A program made the position numbers and the translations under genes. From Vanessa cardui (lineage: Eukaryota > Arthropoda > Insecta > Lepidoptera > Nymphalidae), in contig NC_061126.1 in NCBI RefSeq assembly GCF_905220365.1, forward strand, positions 5,022,001 through 5,086,000: DNA of 64,000 nucleotides. The letters run 5' to 3'. Position 1 is the stretch's first letter. Every line of letters begins with the position of its first letter. The notes under the pieces were generated by a model. The model was not told the origin of the DNA. It made no database searches and worked only from the letters and a program-made list of their open reading frames with translations. Below are positions 35,956 through 50,589 of this stretch, piece by piece.

Positions 35956-37521
35956 TTAATGACATAGATTTATTTCCACAAATGATTAGCTTAATTTACG
36001 TTTACTTTAAATATGCCTGCTAAACAAATAAAGAATTTTCCAAATTGATTCATAGTGTAATTTTAGTTATTTGTCCTGAACAATAGAATGTAAATAATGT
36101 TTGTGTTATACGAAACCAATTATAATTTTTGTGATTAGAATTTAAATTAAAGTGTGCTGTTGAGTGTTTTATCGGCAGATAATGTTCACTCAAAATAACA
36201 GGTCTAATTTAAAACTGTTGTTTCTGATAACGATCTTATCAATCACGTTTTTTTATAGATTAATGATTGAGTGATTTTTTTTGTATTTTATTTTAAATTA
36301 GGTACCGAAACTCGGTGTCAATTTTCAACACGACAATCTTATATTAATATTATATACATATATTCAATCAGCCAATATCTTATGACCATTTGGAATTGAG
36401 TAATGTATATTTCATCTTTTAAGTATATATTGTATCTTACAGTTTTATTTTTAACGAACACTGACTGATTGTGCTGAATTTTAAATACAAGCGACAATCG
36501 TATTGATGTAATAAAGTCAATATACTGAATTTCATTACTTTTATTACAAGTATATATATGTGAAACATTGCAATGTGTAAAAGTGTACTCATATCAGTAA
36601 TTACAACAAATAAAAATGAACATGCTGTATTATGATGCACAAGCTATGCATAAATTGTACAATATTTAAAACGCAATTAAGGAAATAAAGTAAAATAAAA
36701 AAAGATAACATATCTTTAAACGTTTTTATTTTCTTGTTGCATGTCGATAATGCTCTTTAGGCTTTCGGCTTAAAACAACCAATAGAATTATCGCGCGCAG
36801 CAAAAATTCAACGTAAAAGACTTTTAACTTTAAATTACGGTTACGACATCCTGAGTTCATTGACATTTGACGAATCAGACTTTTACATTAAACCTGGTCA
36901 TGAGATTAATTATTAGTTCGTTTATTTCTTATGAAATTTTTGTTGCCAGTAAGAATATAAAATTTGTTCTAAAATTTTATTACCATTTTATAATCATAAA
37001 TATTAATCAAATTAGGTATATATTTTTTACGTTTTATTTATTTGACTGTTACACACGATCAAACAGTATTCTTACTGAAGCAGTAAAGAGTTTTTTGATA
37101 CGCTCAATATGTTTTTTTTTTTTACTATGACATTAATTAGGTAATGACAGTAATTGTCAGGTCAACTAATCTTTGTAAACGACTTGGAATTAAGACGTCT
37201 ATATAAGAACAAAAATATACGTTAATACAAAAAAAAGTAATTTCGTATCTTTTAACGAATTAAATTAACTAAAGGTACGAATATTTATGTTTTGATAATT
37301 TTGTTTCACTTATTACCTACGATAATTATTAAACAATTTTTTACTTATTCGCCCGTATGGACTTGCAGAGGTCGTGTAGAAATAGCTGTGTGTAAAAACA
37401 GCAACCTGTTTTTGATTTAGAATTTTAAACAACCTTTAGAAATGCAAAAGACAAAACAAGGTGACGTTTGATATGTAATAAATTGTATTTTGACGGATAA
37501 TTACTTTGACAGTTACCCTCC
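35956..37521. other. Intronic stretch without a recognised element
   Basis: AT-rich, short open frames only, no repeat family recognised. Confidence 0.4.
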
Positions 37522-37535
37522 CGCGTAAATTTAAA

Positions 37536-37846
37536 CTAAAAAAGTAAAGTAAAATAACAGCCTGTAAATTTCCCACTGCTGGGTTAAGGCCTCCTCTTCC
37601 ATTAAGGAGAGGGTTTGGAACATATTCCACCACGCTGTTCCAATGCGGGTTGGTGGAATACACATGTGGCAGAATTTCTATGAAATTTGTCACATGCAGG
37701 TTTCCTCACGATGTTTTCCTTCACCGCAGAGCACGAGATGAATTATAAAGACAAATTAAGCACATGAAATAGAGGTGCTTGCCAGGGTTTGAACCCGCAA
37801 TCATCGGTTAAGATGCACGCGTTCTAACCACTGGGCCATCTCGACT
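37536..37846 (-). mobile_element. tRNA-derived SINE (Metulj-like), CTTTA-tail subfamily
   Basis: The 14-bp target-site duplication cgcgtaaatttaaa is exact at 37522-37535 and 37847-37860, the longest of the set. On the minus strand a full head, body and 'aaagtaaagtaaaataac' tail are present. Confidence 0.9.
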
Positions 37847-37860
37847 CGCGTAAATTTAAA

Positions 37861-40800
37861 AGATTAAAACTTCCTCTCTCAAAATAAAAATACAGTTCTC
37901 ACGTGATTGAGTAAACGAACACACAAACTTCCGCACTTAATAGTAGCAAGATTGTCTTACTTATCTTTGTCGGAGATATTGTATCTTTATCGACTGAACG
38001 TATAATAAAATTTCGTCAAATAACCTTGTCGTAAAAATTGGAAGCACCTATTACGTAAATACATTTATGTAATAGATGCATTTGATTGCATTTAATTATC
38101 ACTATCCACATTACCTGGGCTTAAGTTGAAAGTACAGTCGCTTTTAATTTTTTTAATAATATCTCAACCATATTTTCGGATTCGATTTTTAAATCAAATC
38201 TTTAACGAATTTTCATATTTTGAGTTCTCTTAATTTTTTAATGCAATATTTTAATAGGATGCCTTTCTGTGATGACATTCTTATAATATGTATTTTTCGC
38301 CTTGCACTTTGCGTTTTAATTTAATTGATGTGTAATTGTGTAATGAAATGAGTAATAAAAAAAAAATGAAATAATTTTCTTCAAAGTTAAATAAGACTAA
38401 ATGTTAAATAATCTTCCCAAATAAATAAAGAATATTTCAAATTGTTTCATGATATTTTAAATTACATGGTAAATATTATTTCTACTAAATTCACAATAGC
38501 GATCAATCAACCAGCGAAATGTTACCAAAATAAAATTAAACACTAGATAACTTTATCTCTCGTCATTATGCATGTGTATCAGTTGGTAAATGAGATTTTT
38601 TTATCAGCGACTCTTTGTCATATAACCCGACACCGCTGTCGTGTCGTCAGGTCAATTATGCCCCAAGCGGATGTACGCTAAAAGATTTTTAGAGTTACTT
38701 CATAAAAACGTTGAAACGTCTAACTTAAAAAATTCAATGTAATTTTTTAAGTTAGACGTACACCTTTGAAATACCGTATACATTGCATAGTTGTTTACTT
38801 TTTTATAGTTGAATATTAATTTATCATACATTTTCGGAACTATTTCCTATTAAAAGTCAAGTAAATAAAAATACGTTTTTTTTTTTAATTTATTTCGTTG
38901 TAGTAAATAATCTATTAGTATATTCAATTCATATGAGAAATATACAGAATCAGCAGATATAAATCCGTATCACTCTTGGCATAAACTCTATGAATGAGAT
39001 GACACAGTACAGACAGACATGTGCGACCGCGACAGGGTCACTCTCCAAGAAGGTCATAGTTGATTTAATTCGGCTAAATGTCACCAGATGTCCTAGCCAG
39101 TTCCATGTACAATTATATAGATAGCGATTCGTCGATATATATTTTTTATATTATACAAGCTGTAAGCGAATTAAAGCATTAACATCCATCGAATTAATAA
39201 ATTATGTAATATTCAAATCCCGGATTTGATTTTTATTTAGAGATTTCATATTTATCTGTTTTATTAATATGAAGATATTTCATTGTTTTGCCTTTCGCAA
39301 TGCATTTATAGGTAAGTTTTATTTATATATGCCCAAGCAATGTATTTCGTGTTATAATGAGTCCATTGTTGTTTTTTAGGCTCACTCACAATGTCAGGAA
39401 AAAAAGTGACATAGATTTATTTTATCAATTTCATCCAATACGTCACACATTTATATCATTAAGATGGATTAAGCGATTTATTTCACGATAAAACGGCCTA
39501 TAAATTTAGAAATGTCGACTTTAAAGCAATTCCTACTTGAAGAACGATATAAAATTGAATTTCAACTCCGAATTAAATATTCCTATCAGAACAATAATCG
39601 TTGTGCTCCATTATCAAACATTCAAGTCAGTGCCAAGCAGTTCTAGAAACTTGATAATTAGTATTCAGCTAGAGATTTGACTATAACGAAAATTATCACA
39701 AAATTATCTCCCGAATGCTTAATTTAAAAAAATGTACATATATAATCTTTAAAGGAGCCAGTATTAACCATAGATTTTACTCTTTTTTGGGTTTTTGTTG
39801 GATGAAAGTAGCGAGACTTTCGATCTAATTACTACTATTAAAAAAAAGATGATTATTGTTTGAAATTAAGATTTTAATGCAACTTTCTTTTTTTATAGTA
39901 AAAAAAAATACCTATATAAATCGAAATCTTTTAAGTGCATCAGTTTTGCTATCTGTGTTCGAATTTATTATATACTCAGTAATTATCTTTCTATATTTAA
40001 CTTCAAGAGCCTTGTTCTCAAAGCTGCCGATACCTAAAAATACTAATGGATTATATAAATTCTGACTCAGATGAGTATTACCGAATCCGTCTCTTCTAAT
40101 CTCGAATCAAATGTAAGTTATTGAAAATGGCATCAATAATTTATCTGAAATAACAAAACGCGCACACAATATTCAACGGTAAACCGCAGTAATACAAGGC
40201 TTATTATCGCGTGTTAAAAGTTGGAATTTCCAATGGTTTATTGTACTGGTTAAGTACTAATGATGTCACGAAAAGTTCGATAATCTTACGTAAAAATAAA
40301 AATTGCACCAATTGGAGTTTAATGTTAAAATTAAGATAGACTATCGCTCGCTCGAATATTACGTTAAGAACACGTTTTAGTAGCGATAGTACGTCTTAAT
40401 GTTTTCATTTCCTCGAGACAAGTAAAGTTTACCCGAGGGCGCCGGAAATATCCGACGATAACAATTTTTATGCAAATTTTCTCGTTTTCCCATGTGTTAT
40501 TGTATGTACATACAAGTTCTTTAATGTGTTTTTTTTTTTATTTCTAGGTAAGTGGTATGAATCTGAGTGCTGCATTTAGAGTTTATATATTTAAAAAAAG
40601 GCGTAAGTACCGTAGAATGTAATAGAAAAAAATATTTAACATATTGATAATAAACGAAGATATCATAAAATGGATTTTAGCGTTCAATTATTATACTTCG
40701 ACTAATCCAGCCGCGTGTAGCGTGTGCCTATGTGTAAATTGTCTATGCCTATAGTCAGCGAGTACAATGTCAATGTCACTATTTGGCGCGTTATTCAGAG

Positions 40801-43800
40801 GTCAATTACCTCGAAGAAATTTCGTCAAACACGTTACGTACTTTTAATTGCGAAACATGTAACGAAATAACATTTACAATAAACAGTATAGCAATTAATT
40901 ACCTTCCTTGAACTCATTTTGAACCTTAAAATTTTATTGAGGAGAATTGTATTCAAAAGATAAAAGAAATTTACTAAGTTGAGCTACTAAGCTTAGTGGA
41001 TATTAATTTTATAATTTAATACTCACATAATAGATATTACTAATTTGAAATGATTGTCGATTTCTTCGTACAAACTTTCGCTTTATCAATTAACATGAAT
41101 TTTAAAAAAAGCAATATATTGGAACTAGTGATATGCCCAAATAATGATACTAAATGCACGTTAAAAACATTTTAAATTTTCAGTGTGTCCTAACTATATT
41201 GTCCATGTATTATAAACAAAAACCTTTCTCTCGAATCAGTCTATTTACTAAAAAGAACTAATCAAAATCCGTTGCATAATTTGATAGATCTAAGCATACA
41301 TAAGGACAGACAGTGGTAAGCTACAATGTTTTATCTACTCGTAATTACTGTAGTTCCACAAACTAAAACTGATTTTTTATGCTAAAAAAGTAGTAGATAA
41401 ATTATTATTATATTTAGCTTATATTTTGAATCCTAAAGATAATAATATAGGATAAGACATTGAACATATCACTGTTATCACATTTAATTTAAATTTATCA
41501 TTAAATACGCGCTTATATAATAATGTTTGTATTTGTAGGAAAATGTAGATTATTATGAGTAATTTAATTACAAAGCGTATTATGAGTCATTATTTATATT
41601 ATTACCGTTATAATTATTATTATAAAATACAAGTTAATGTTCGACATGCGTTTCGATCTATTTTGTTTGAAAACCTTTCTTATACCGCTAACGCTATAAT
41701 ATTTCTTAAATGGTAATAATTACAAATTTTCATGGCGATTGACTAAACGGTACCTATACGTAGTGATGTGACATCAGTTGGCGAGTTGCAACTAGATGGA
41801 TAAAAACCTTACTCATAAAAAACGGTAATCGGACAGTGATGGAACCTATCAATCTCAAAGAGGCATTCCAAAATTTATTATTTTACATTTTGTATAGTTG
41901 TTAGGTTTATTTTTTAGCCATAATAACATGAATAATTTAAATATATTATAATTCATTATCTATTTTTTTTATGTGCGTTAAAATTATTTACAAACATAAT
42001 TAAAATATTACCCATCAATCTAAAGATAAATTCTAATCGTTTTTTTATAAATCGTAATTAAGAAATGTCAGGTCGTATACATGTTTCGTTTTCAGTAGAA
42101 ATTCTTGTACATGAATAGTTGTAGAATGATATGCCTATATTTATTTGAATTAAAATGTCAGTCTTGAAACGGTGCTATAGCTTAAAATAAATCTGATAAA
42201 TATGTATGTTAATGCCTGACTACAATTCAAAACTAAACTACTATAAAAATAGTTTTGGTTATACTTTATTAATTAATTATTTTATGTGTTGAATATGTAA
42301 TATGTACGAATACTTTTTAAGTTAATTTAATAAATTTAAAATTCAATCACTAAATAAATGTTATGTAAATATATATTTTTTTAGGATGGCAACATTATTA
42401 TAACATTTCGTTTAGTATTCTATTGAGTCCGCCAATAGGGACTGTATATTCAATAACAACAATTATTACTATGAATACGTATTTCATTTTAATATTTTGA
42501 ATATCATTACCTACAAATGATTTCTATAGTTATATTCTACAATATCAATGACAATGGTCATAACAGTACAAAAGGTAGTTCACACAACAAGCTGTTTACA
42601 ATGTTGTCAGAGCAAATTGTTGTTACCGCTTACAATAATATCACAACGTGATATAAACATGCGGGCGTGACTCGTGTCGCTCATCTCATTATCATTTTTA
42701 TCGCACGCGCTCGGTTCACGCTCTGACCGATCGCTTCGAGGAATCTGCATGGAAAACCTAACGTGTGTTTCTTACGTTAACGCTTTTATAATCTGTGCAT
42801 TACGTTTTTTTTTTAATTTGTCATTGACACTGACACAAAAATCGTAATCAGTTTTTTTTTTAATTTTGTTACATCTGTTATTATGATTCAGAAAGTAAAT
42901 TATGATTTGTTACATTTTTCGTATAATTATTATTTAAAAACAATTTTTTTCTTTTCCAGAACCTTGAGAATATTATTGTATAACATTAAATAGCAATGTT
43001 TTTCTATTGATGAGATAATTTAAATAAATGTGATGAGGTCTTATAAAATATACAGTTTTTATAGATTATCATAATTCAGTGGAACCGGTTTACACTTACG
43101 AATATTTAAAAACGAGTCGAAACTCATAAAAATCAATCAGTTTGGAAAATATTCATTGCCGTTCACAACCAACAATGTAAAATTGACTTGATTTTTAATT
43201 TTTCCTCCATATAATTTATCGTTAATAGTACTGATTCTTTGAAATACCTTTAATTTTCCATATCATTACATTAAATCTTGTTTTAAATCAACTATTAATA
43301 CGATACAGGTGTTTATTTTTCCTCCATATGTAGTATTTAATACATTTTCCGGCTCTATATATGGGTAAAATAATTATATTGCTTATTGTTAATGGACTCT
43401 GATGTCAAGTAACTCAAATTGAATGTAGACCGCAATTATATTTTTAATAATCTAATATATAATATTACGACAGTAAAAGTAATATGACGAAAAAGAATGA
43501 TCAAATTATACATTGATTATTAACATTTTAATAAATAAACTAATTGGATCCAGGAAAAAGTTTATATAATTTAAGCAAAGCATTGAATAAACATTTAAAT
43601 TTATTTTAAAATCGTAAAGACCTTGAAAAATCACCTCATTTTTATAAACAACATATTCGATACGCTTTTACGTCCAAGATTAGGTACAACTAAGTAGAAA
43701 TATTATCGACGCATGCTCCATAAAACTAGCCATAGTCAGGTGTGTTATGGGCGTTCAAAAAAAGTATATTGTAAACATATTTTTTTAACCATGACGTTAG

Positions 43801-46800
43801 GCATCAGTAAAAAACGCGGTTCAAGAAACGAGAGGTGAACAACCCTTCCGGAACCAGTTTCGGATATGTCGCTGATAATGTGATTACCATATTGTTGTGA
43901 TGTACGTGAGGTAGCGGCTTTAGAATAGTTCTGTATAATCTGTGGTTTGTTTTAGCGGGTTATTATAAAATTCTTAAATAATTTATTTTGAAGTATTTTT
44001 ACTTAATGAATATAATAACAGCTTTTATTATTATTAACAAAAAGTAACACTCTGACATAGATAAATTTTTCAATTAAAAAGTTTATGAATTGTTAAAAAT
44101 ATAATATTTCGCGGTCTTATAAACTATCATCGCGATGGTAAAATATCAACTAAAGTTTTTATGTTTTAATATCCTCATCCGATCGCTTCAATCATTTTGA
44201 TGTCGAGCTATGAAATATGTTGATATGTTTACTATTTCTGTTAAATTGAGCGCTTATCTGCACGTTTATTTTCAAGGACAGTGGCCGGCAATTACACGCG
44301 TTGTTGCTGTTTATTGCATGTTACTTTTCACTATCCATCATATTTTTAAATTATATTGTACAATAATTTTAAGCACTAAATGCTATATAAAGATATATTA
44401 AATGAAAACGTCTAAATCTTTATATTCTATACGGATTACGAAGAAAATTTTGAAAGTAACTAATTTCGCGCCAATAATTACATTATGTCTAAAGTTTTAA
44501 TCTAGGTATTGAGGTCGTCGTTTGCTTACAAATAAATTAATTAACCATGAATTTTTAACAATTGCATTGCAAATAAAAATTGACTGTAAAAAAGTCTTTA
44601 ATGTGGAATAAGCGAGTTGATTATTTATTGATAAAAAGGTGTTATCAATGTTTTGTTTAAGAAATCGTTACATTCGTAGTGATCTTAGCATAGATAAAAA
44701 CATAATACTTAATATATGTATAGTACACATAATTCATATAGCAACTATTGATTACTTTGTATAAATTAGCCGCAATACTAAAGGTTGCAGTTGAATACCA
44801 GCTTTTACACAATGATTGATAAATTTAAAATACTGCATCAACTTTATTACATAATGTACACAAACAAAAATGAGAGGTTAAGTTAAAGGATTCAACGACA
44901 ATATAATACTTAATATTAGATATAATATTTTTGATATTATCTATATATACTCGTCAGCGAGTATTTGTGACTTTTTTTAAACATTATAATATTCGGTATT
45001 TTTAAGCTGGCAACATTAACACTGAGTTGGGCTGGCGGGAAATGTATTAACGATACGGTTTCTTTGAATATCGAATTCTTATAACTATGTTTAAAATAAG
45101 AATAGTATATAAATCCTGAATGATATTTTATTTTTGAGTATATACATAGTTCTTTGGTTAAACTGGTTTCTAGTTCATAACTGCCCGTTTCATACATTTG
45201 CTATATTGGCTGACGTTTATATTTACTACTCTGCTTTTTAGGGTCGTAGTGTTTAATTATACCTTGCTCCATAAAACGACTGCCTAATATTACGAATTTA
45301 TTCTGAATATTTAATTCGTATACAGTCTTCGTATTGTCTTATAGTTGAAGTTTGTACATATAATTAACTTTAATATGAGCGTATCAGTTCTATACTTATT
45401 TATAAAAAAGTAAAAAAATGTGTTTCGCACACAACCTTATAAAATAGAAAAACAAATAATTATGTTAGCACCTTAGTCATAATTTAAGAAAATATTTAAA
45501 GTGTCAAATAAATAATTAAATTTGCTACCGTTGTTTATATAACACATACCTACGAACATTCAACTTTTTCCATAGATGTTTAATTAGGTATATTTCTAGG
45601 TAATAAACTTTCGGGAATATGGGAGTTGTGACATGTTGATAGTGGCAACCCTAAGCATGGTATTCATGGGTTCTTATAAATTCATGTTTGCGGGAAAGTT
45701 TAAGCGCTGTGTTCACACGAATCGATAATCAAGAATTTGGCACGGTAAAAGTTGCCATTTCGAATTTAACAGCAAAACCGTAAAACAGTTAGACTTTCAG
45801 TTCTGATAATAATAATAAAAATAAAGTTAACACCACACGTCAAAAACAAAATTAATGAATGAAGTAGATACTTTTAATATGTTTAACTACTTATTTGTAA
45901 TTTCCTTGAAACTTAGTTTGACAAAAGTGATTTCAAACATTAGTTTAAAAATTTTCAAAATTGATTCTCGATGAAGACGTTAAAATAATTAATAAAGCTT
46001 ATTTCATTCCAAAGGTACCACTTAATGAGCACAAAAAGAAATTCGTGAATTTCTAGATATATACATATACAAAAATTGTCTAGTGTTTTTTTGATTCTTT
46101 AATCTAAATGAATGACAGTTATAATTTCAAATTTCCTTGTCTAATAACGCTATGAAGAGGAAAATCTCACGATGTTCGTCCAACTTTCAAGTGCGATCTC
46201 GTGGTAACGCTAGGGGTCGTTGACTTCCAAACATGCGGGCTATTTATTTGGTATTTATTTGCCATACTGGTCTATGACAGCTTTTTATAAATGGTTTGAA
46301 GGTTCGAATATTATAGCGTTCGTATTACAAATGTATATGAAAAATGTAAATATTTTCCTGTTTATGCATATTCATTTATCTAACACTAAATGTGACACGT
46401 CTGCTCACTAATGGTATTGCTAGAAAAATAAAGTAATGCTTATTCCACCTTAAGCGATCAATTATGAAATGACTATATGAGCATTTAAAAAAAAAAAACA
46501 ATTGCAAAGAAACTTTGCCTTAATCCTATTTAAAAAAAGTTTATATATTCTATAAGAATTTTATTAATCCATGATAGATTGCATACTGATTTTTTTCATA
46601 AATATATTCATTTGGCAATTGAAATCCTTCTTTTTATTAAAATAATATTTTTTCTTTAAATTTATAAAATGGCCTGTCAAGTCTTGCATTGTCTGATTCC
46701 GTTCCGACCTTTGCCATTGTTCTACAATTACCACGAAAAAAAAATACTAATAGAACATGGTATTATTTTAGCTATATCATATTTTTTATAAGATTAGCAG

Positions 46801-47194
46801 ATGAAATAACCGCTATTATTTTTGAGTGTAAAATCAAAAATAGTATGATTGTCCCTAGCGACTATTCTTTAATGATGCAATCAATGTAATAAGTGGGTTC
46901 GCCCGCATTCACGGGCTCAGGAAAGCGTAAAGCTAAACTAACACTCGGTTTCCCTACGTCACGCGTTATTACTTTTTATCTTGTTCCGAAATAGAAGATG
47001 ACAACGTGAATTGTTAGTCAGTTTCTTTAGGAACTGGGCATATCAAAATGATCCTCTGCATACATGTTTTACATGTTCCAAATTTGAATTTTATCTATCT
47101 ATACATGTAATAAAATTATAACTGATCGAAATCTGTACATAGAAGATATTTGAGAAAAAATTGTATATTTTTGATCACAAAAATATGATTTTTA
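37861..47194. other. Long unique AT-rich intronic stretch
   Basis: No SINE or coding similarity recognised across more than 9 kb, the longest repeat-poor part of the window. It holds the perfect hairpin at 38716-38759 and a GC-richer patch at about 42655-42765 (gcgggcgtgactcgtgtcgc, gcacgcgctcggttcacgct). The latter could be a regulatory element or alternative 5' exon. Confidence 0.4.
38716..38759. repeat. Perfect 19-bp hairpin with 6-nt loop
   Basis: acgtctaacttaaaaaatt (38716-38734), loop caatgt, then the exact reverse complement (38741-38759). It is too short for a typical pri-miRNA; possibly a MITE relic. Confidence 0.85.
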
Positions 47195-47300
47195 AAATTT
47201 TTGTCTGTCTGTGTTTATCTGTACTCTGTTACGGCTAATCTCAGAGACGGCTTTACCAATTTAGATGCGGTTTTCATTTAAATATTGTAGTTAACTCTGT
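47195..47300 (+). repeat. Fragment resembling the 49.1-kb repeat
   Basis: The 'tttgtctgtctgtgtttatc' and 'acggctaatctcagagacgg' blocks match the order of 'tttgtctatctgtcattctg' and 'tcggctaatctcttgaacgg' at 49097-49141. Old and partial. Confidence 0.45.
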
Positions 47301-48997
47301 ATAACATATAAGTATGCTTTATTTGATTAAAATCGCTCAAAAATTCCAAAACAAAGACTGTGTGAAGGAGATCCGAGACGATAAAAATACTTCTAAAGAC
47401 AATATTATTGCATGCATATGTATATTGGCAAATAGAATGTGATGTTTGCTTTTCACTTAGTTAATAAATAAAATAATAATTTGCAAAATCGTTTTGAATA
47501 GCATAACTGAAAAATGCAATTATGTAGTATGCGTGAATACATTTTAAATTTTCTGCTGTAAGCGTTACTGCATTCCGTGCTAAGGCTGTTACTAAGTGCG
47601 ATAAGCGAAATGCATACCACGGTATATAACAATAATAAACGATTATAATTGAAAGAAAATCTATTAAGTATGGAGAATTTATTTTAATCTATAAATGTAA
47701 ATAATATTTAGACTTTATTTCTCAATGAATATATTAATTAATAACTAGGTATTCTTATAAAATTATAACAATAAATATTAATAAGTGTTTGAAGAATAAT
47801 GCTTGTGTAATACTTTTAACTTTTGAGATTAATGTCATTACATAGTATAAAACAATCGATTCCTGCTGTCTATCTGGGTATGCTAAAATTTGTTAAATAA
47901 ATCTGAGACAAAGGTTTTGGTGTGTAATACATGCATAATATACCATAGAAACTGTTAATTTTATTGTTCTCATGGGATGGCTGAAGTAAATACTTGATTT
48001 CGAGCATATAATACAGCATTATTCCGTATCTAATTAAATGTGTTAAGTACATTTTGCATTCAATATAAATCAATATGGCCCATTACAGCACGTAAATATT
48101 TTGAATATTTTACAAAGTTAAAATGCAGGACATAGCGGCTTATATTATCTTATGGCTAAATGCTGTGAAAGTTATGCGTAAAGACATTTTGAAGCATATT
48201 TAGTATCTGCATTGCACCTGTGTGAAGCCGGGTAGCTTACAAAACAATAATTTTAATGATATTTAATAAAAAGTGGCAACCCTTAAATTAATTTTTAATT
48301 TATTCTTATATCTTATTTTTAGAACGCACTTATAAAACAAAATAAAGTAAATTATAAACATGTTATAGCGTGATTTAAAAACACCGTAGCGATACTTCAA
48401 CATTTCACGGTAGGAACAGAGTCGACATTGCATTACGGACCGTAACTCAACATAATACCTAATTTTTACACACGTGCCATTTCACTTGGAAAGTAACGAT
48501 ACAGTTTTTAATAACAGTTGCGAATATTCCCACGATCAGTCGTTTACCGCAATCTTATCAGAGAAAACTGATCAGATAAGGATCTGTTCGCTGGTCCGTG
48601 CCGCTACATCCGCGCTTCGCATGTGAATTACGTGTGTTGTTAAAAACCATTCATATTTCGTTCATTTTATTATGTTTCAAGATCATTAGGTCTGTTGTTT
48701 ACTAATGCCGAGTATAAGCCGATAGTATATTGGCAACATTGTGTTACAAAAGTTACATATACACTACATTCATTGGTTACAAAAGTTGCCATATCAAAAA
48801 TTGTAAACAAATTTAAATAAATTGAAATAAAAGTGTCTTGCTTAATCATTTTAGATTTTTAACTCCACGGTAAAAGTTGGTTACATTGAATTGCAACCAA
48901 TGTTAGCCAACAATTTCAAAGGGCATTTACATGAAGACACATGTGTATGCTATAAGATTATTATAGCTGAAACATCGTGTAAATATTGCTCAAGTCA
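47301..48997. other. Intronic stretch; GC-richer patch at 48500-48640
   Basis: Mostly AT-rich. The patch includes a short inverted motif (cttatcagag...ctgatcagataag) and ccgtgccgctacatccgcgc. No gene recognised. Confidence 0.35.
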
Positions 48998-49256
48998 AAT
49001 CTATACAAATAATAAAAAATTGAGTGTCTGTTTAATATTAAAATAGCCGCTTTTTACTCAATGCATATGTACAAAACGATTATTTTTACAAATTTTGTCT
49101 ATCTGTCATTCTGTTTGTTTCGGCTAATCTCTTGAACGGCTGGACCGATTTTGACGGGACTGGCAGATACCTGATATAATATGGAATAACTTAGGCTACA
49201 ATATTTTTTTTTTGTTAAATTTAAACGCGTACATGGTCGCGGGCACAGCTAGTGTA
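48998..49256 (+). repeat. Interspersed repeat ending in 'gcacagctagt'
   Basis: It contains ctcttgaacggctggaccga and a cgggcacagctagtg end. This terminus is common to many lepidopteran non-autonomous elements and partly shared with family E. Non-coding. Confidence 0.5.
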
Positions 49257-49779
49257 ACATAAGCGAAGAAATCAGTAGTAAATTGCGAGCAGTATTGTTG
49301 CGAATACGATGTCCAGACATAAAGCATCCTTCTTAACCTTCACTTTTAGTCTCGAACTATGAAAGTTTCTTTGAAAGATTTTTCTGTGTATCCTTTTGAA
49401 ATTTCGATAATGACTACTAAGAAATATAGTATTAATAAAGTTGTTAAGTCTGTATTTTTTTGTCAGTAGATTTGAGACAAGTTAACAATAACGCGCCCAG
49501 TAATCGCGTTTAATCTCTTTGATGGGTCGATGTCGTAATTCATTGTTCTATTTGATCACTTCATCGCGTTAAAATTGGCAGACAATATTTAGAGAGATCG
49601 TTGCGCAAGCATTTCGGTTCCACTCACGACCGCTTTGATTGCAAGCCTGACTTTTGCAATTATAAATTACTTATAGCACACGTGTTTGGTAAGACACGAT
49701 GCTTGTCATTTTTACTATATTTTTTTTATATCATAGCTTTTTTATTGAGTTTTTAAATACGCTTTATTTCTTACTAGTT

Positions 49780-49965
49780 GCGGCGTCGTTCGCATTTTAG
49801 GGGTCTGTTGTGATATGTCAGGCAAAAATAGTATCGTTATTGTCCTTTCTTGGGGCTCAAGTTTGTTCATACCAAATTTCATCCAATTCGGTTCAGTGGT
49901 TTGGTAGTGAAAGAGCGACAGAGACAGACAGAGTTACTTTCTCATTTATAATATAAGTATAGATC
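49780..49965 (+). mobile_element. Interspersed repeat, family C, copy 2
   Basis: ctagttgcggcgtcgttcgc at the start, then tttcatccaattcggttcag and gagacagacagagttacttt, then a tataatataagtatagat 3' end. This is the most intact copy and serves as reference for the SINE-split copies. Confidence 0.65.
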
Positions 49966-50125
49966 ACATTTTTGTCTTTGTTTCAACATAGAAATCCTTA
50001 TTGGCTCCTGTCGTGTCAGGCGGGTTGATTTTTCTCCGCTCAGCGAATCGGAATTGCGATTCAACGGAGAAATTCTGCTAGCATTCTTGCCACCATTCCA
50101 CGTTGCCGTGATTTGTAAAGTCATT
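49966..50125 (-). repeat. GC-richer block with an open minus frame, probably repeat-derived
   Basis: A minus-strand frame at 49942-50124 includes TWNGGKNASRISPLNRNSDS. It adjoins the family C repeat and has no splice-bounded context. I suspect a fragment of a larger mobile element but cannot name it. Confidence 0.3.
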
Positions 50126-50344
50126 ATTTTGAAATTTTAATCTGTTTCATTCTATCTGTCCTCTGTGAGACTTATTCTATTTCTCTAAATTTCATTTTAC
50201 GTTTCATGAAATAGAAAGTATCTGCATAATTTATTTAAGTAAATGCGAATTGTTTCTATTACGGTTAATGTTCTTGCGTAGTATGAGAAAATAACACATC
50301 ACTGATTGATAACGATTTTAAATTATTTGTGTAAGATGATTTAA

Positions 50345-50530
50345 AATTCTAGGCTCATCTGGTATTCTACTGTTAAACAGCAATACTTTATATTACTGTG
50401 CATTTTGAAGGGTGAATGAACCTGTGATTACAGGCGCAAGGCCCATAACATCTTAGTTCTTATACGAGCTTTTGACAGAGTACATAATTAAACTTAAGTT
50501 TATGGATGTTGGCAACTTGCCTATTTGCAC
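50345..50530 (-). repeat. Decayed family B repeat, minus strand
   Basis: The reverse complement of about 50410-50465 reads aactaagatgttatgggcct and gcgcctgtaatcacaggttc. This parallels the family B core (aactaagatgttatgtccct, gtgcctgtagttacactggc) with many differences. Confidence 0.55.
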
Positions 50531-50589
50531 GCCTTCCTATTTTAAATAATTAAAAAAAAATGTTTAATTTACACAGCTTTGTTATATGC

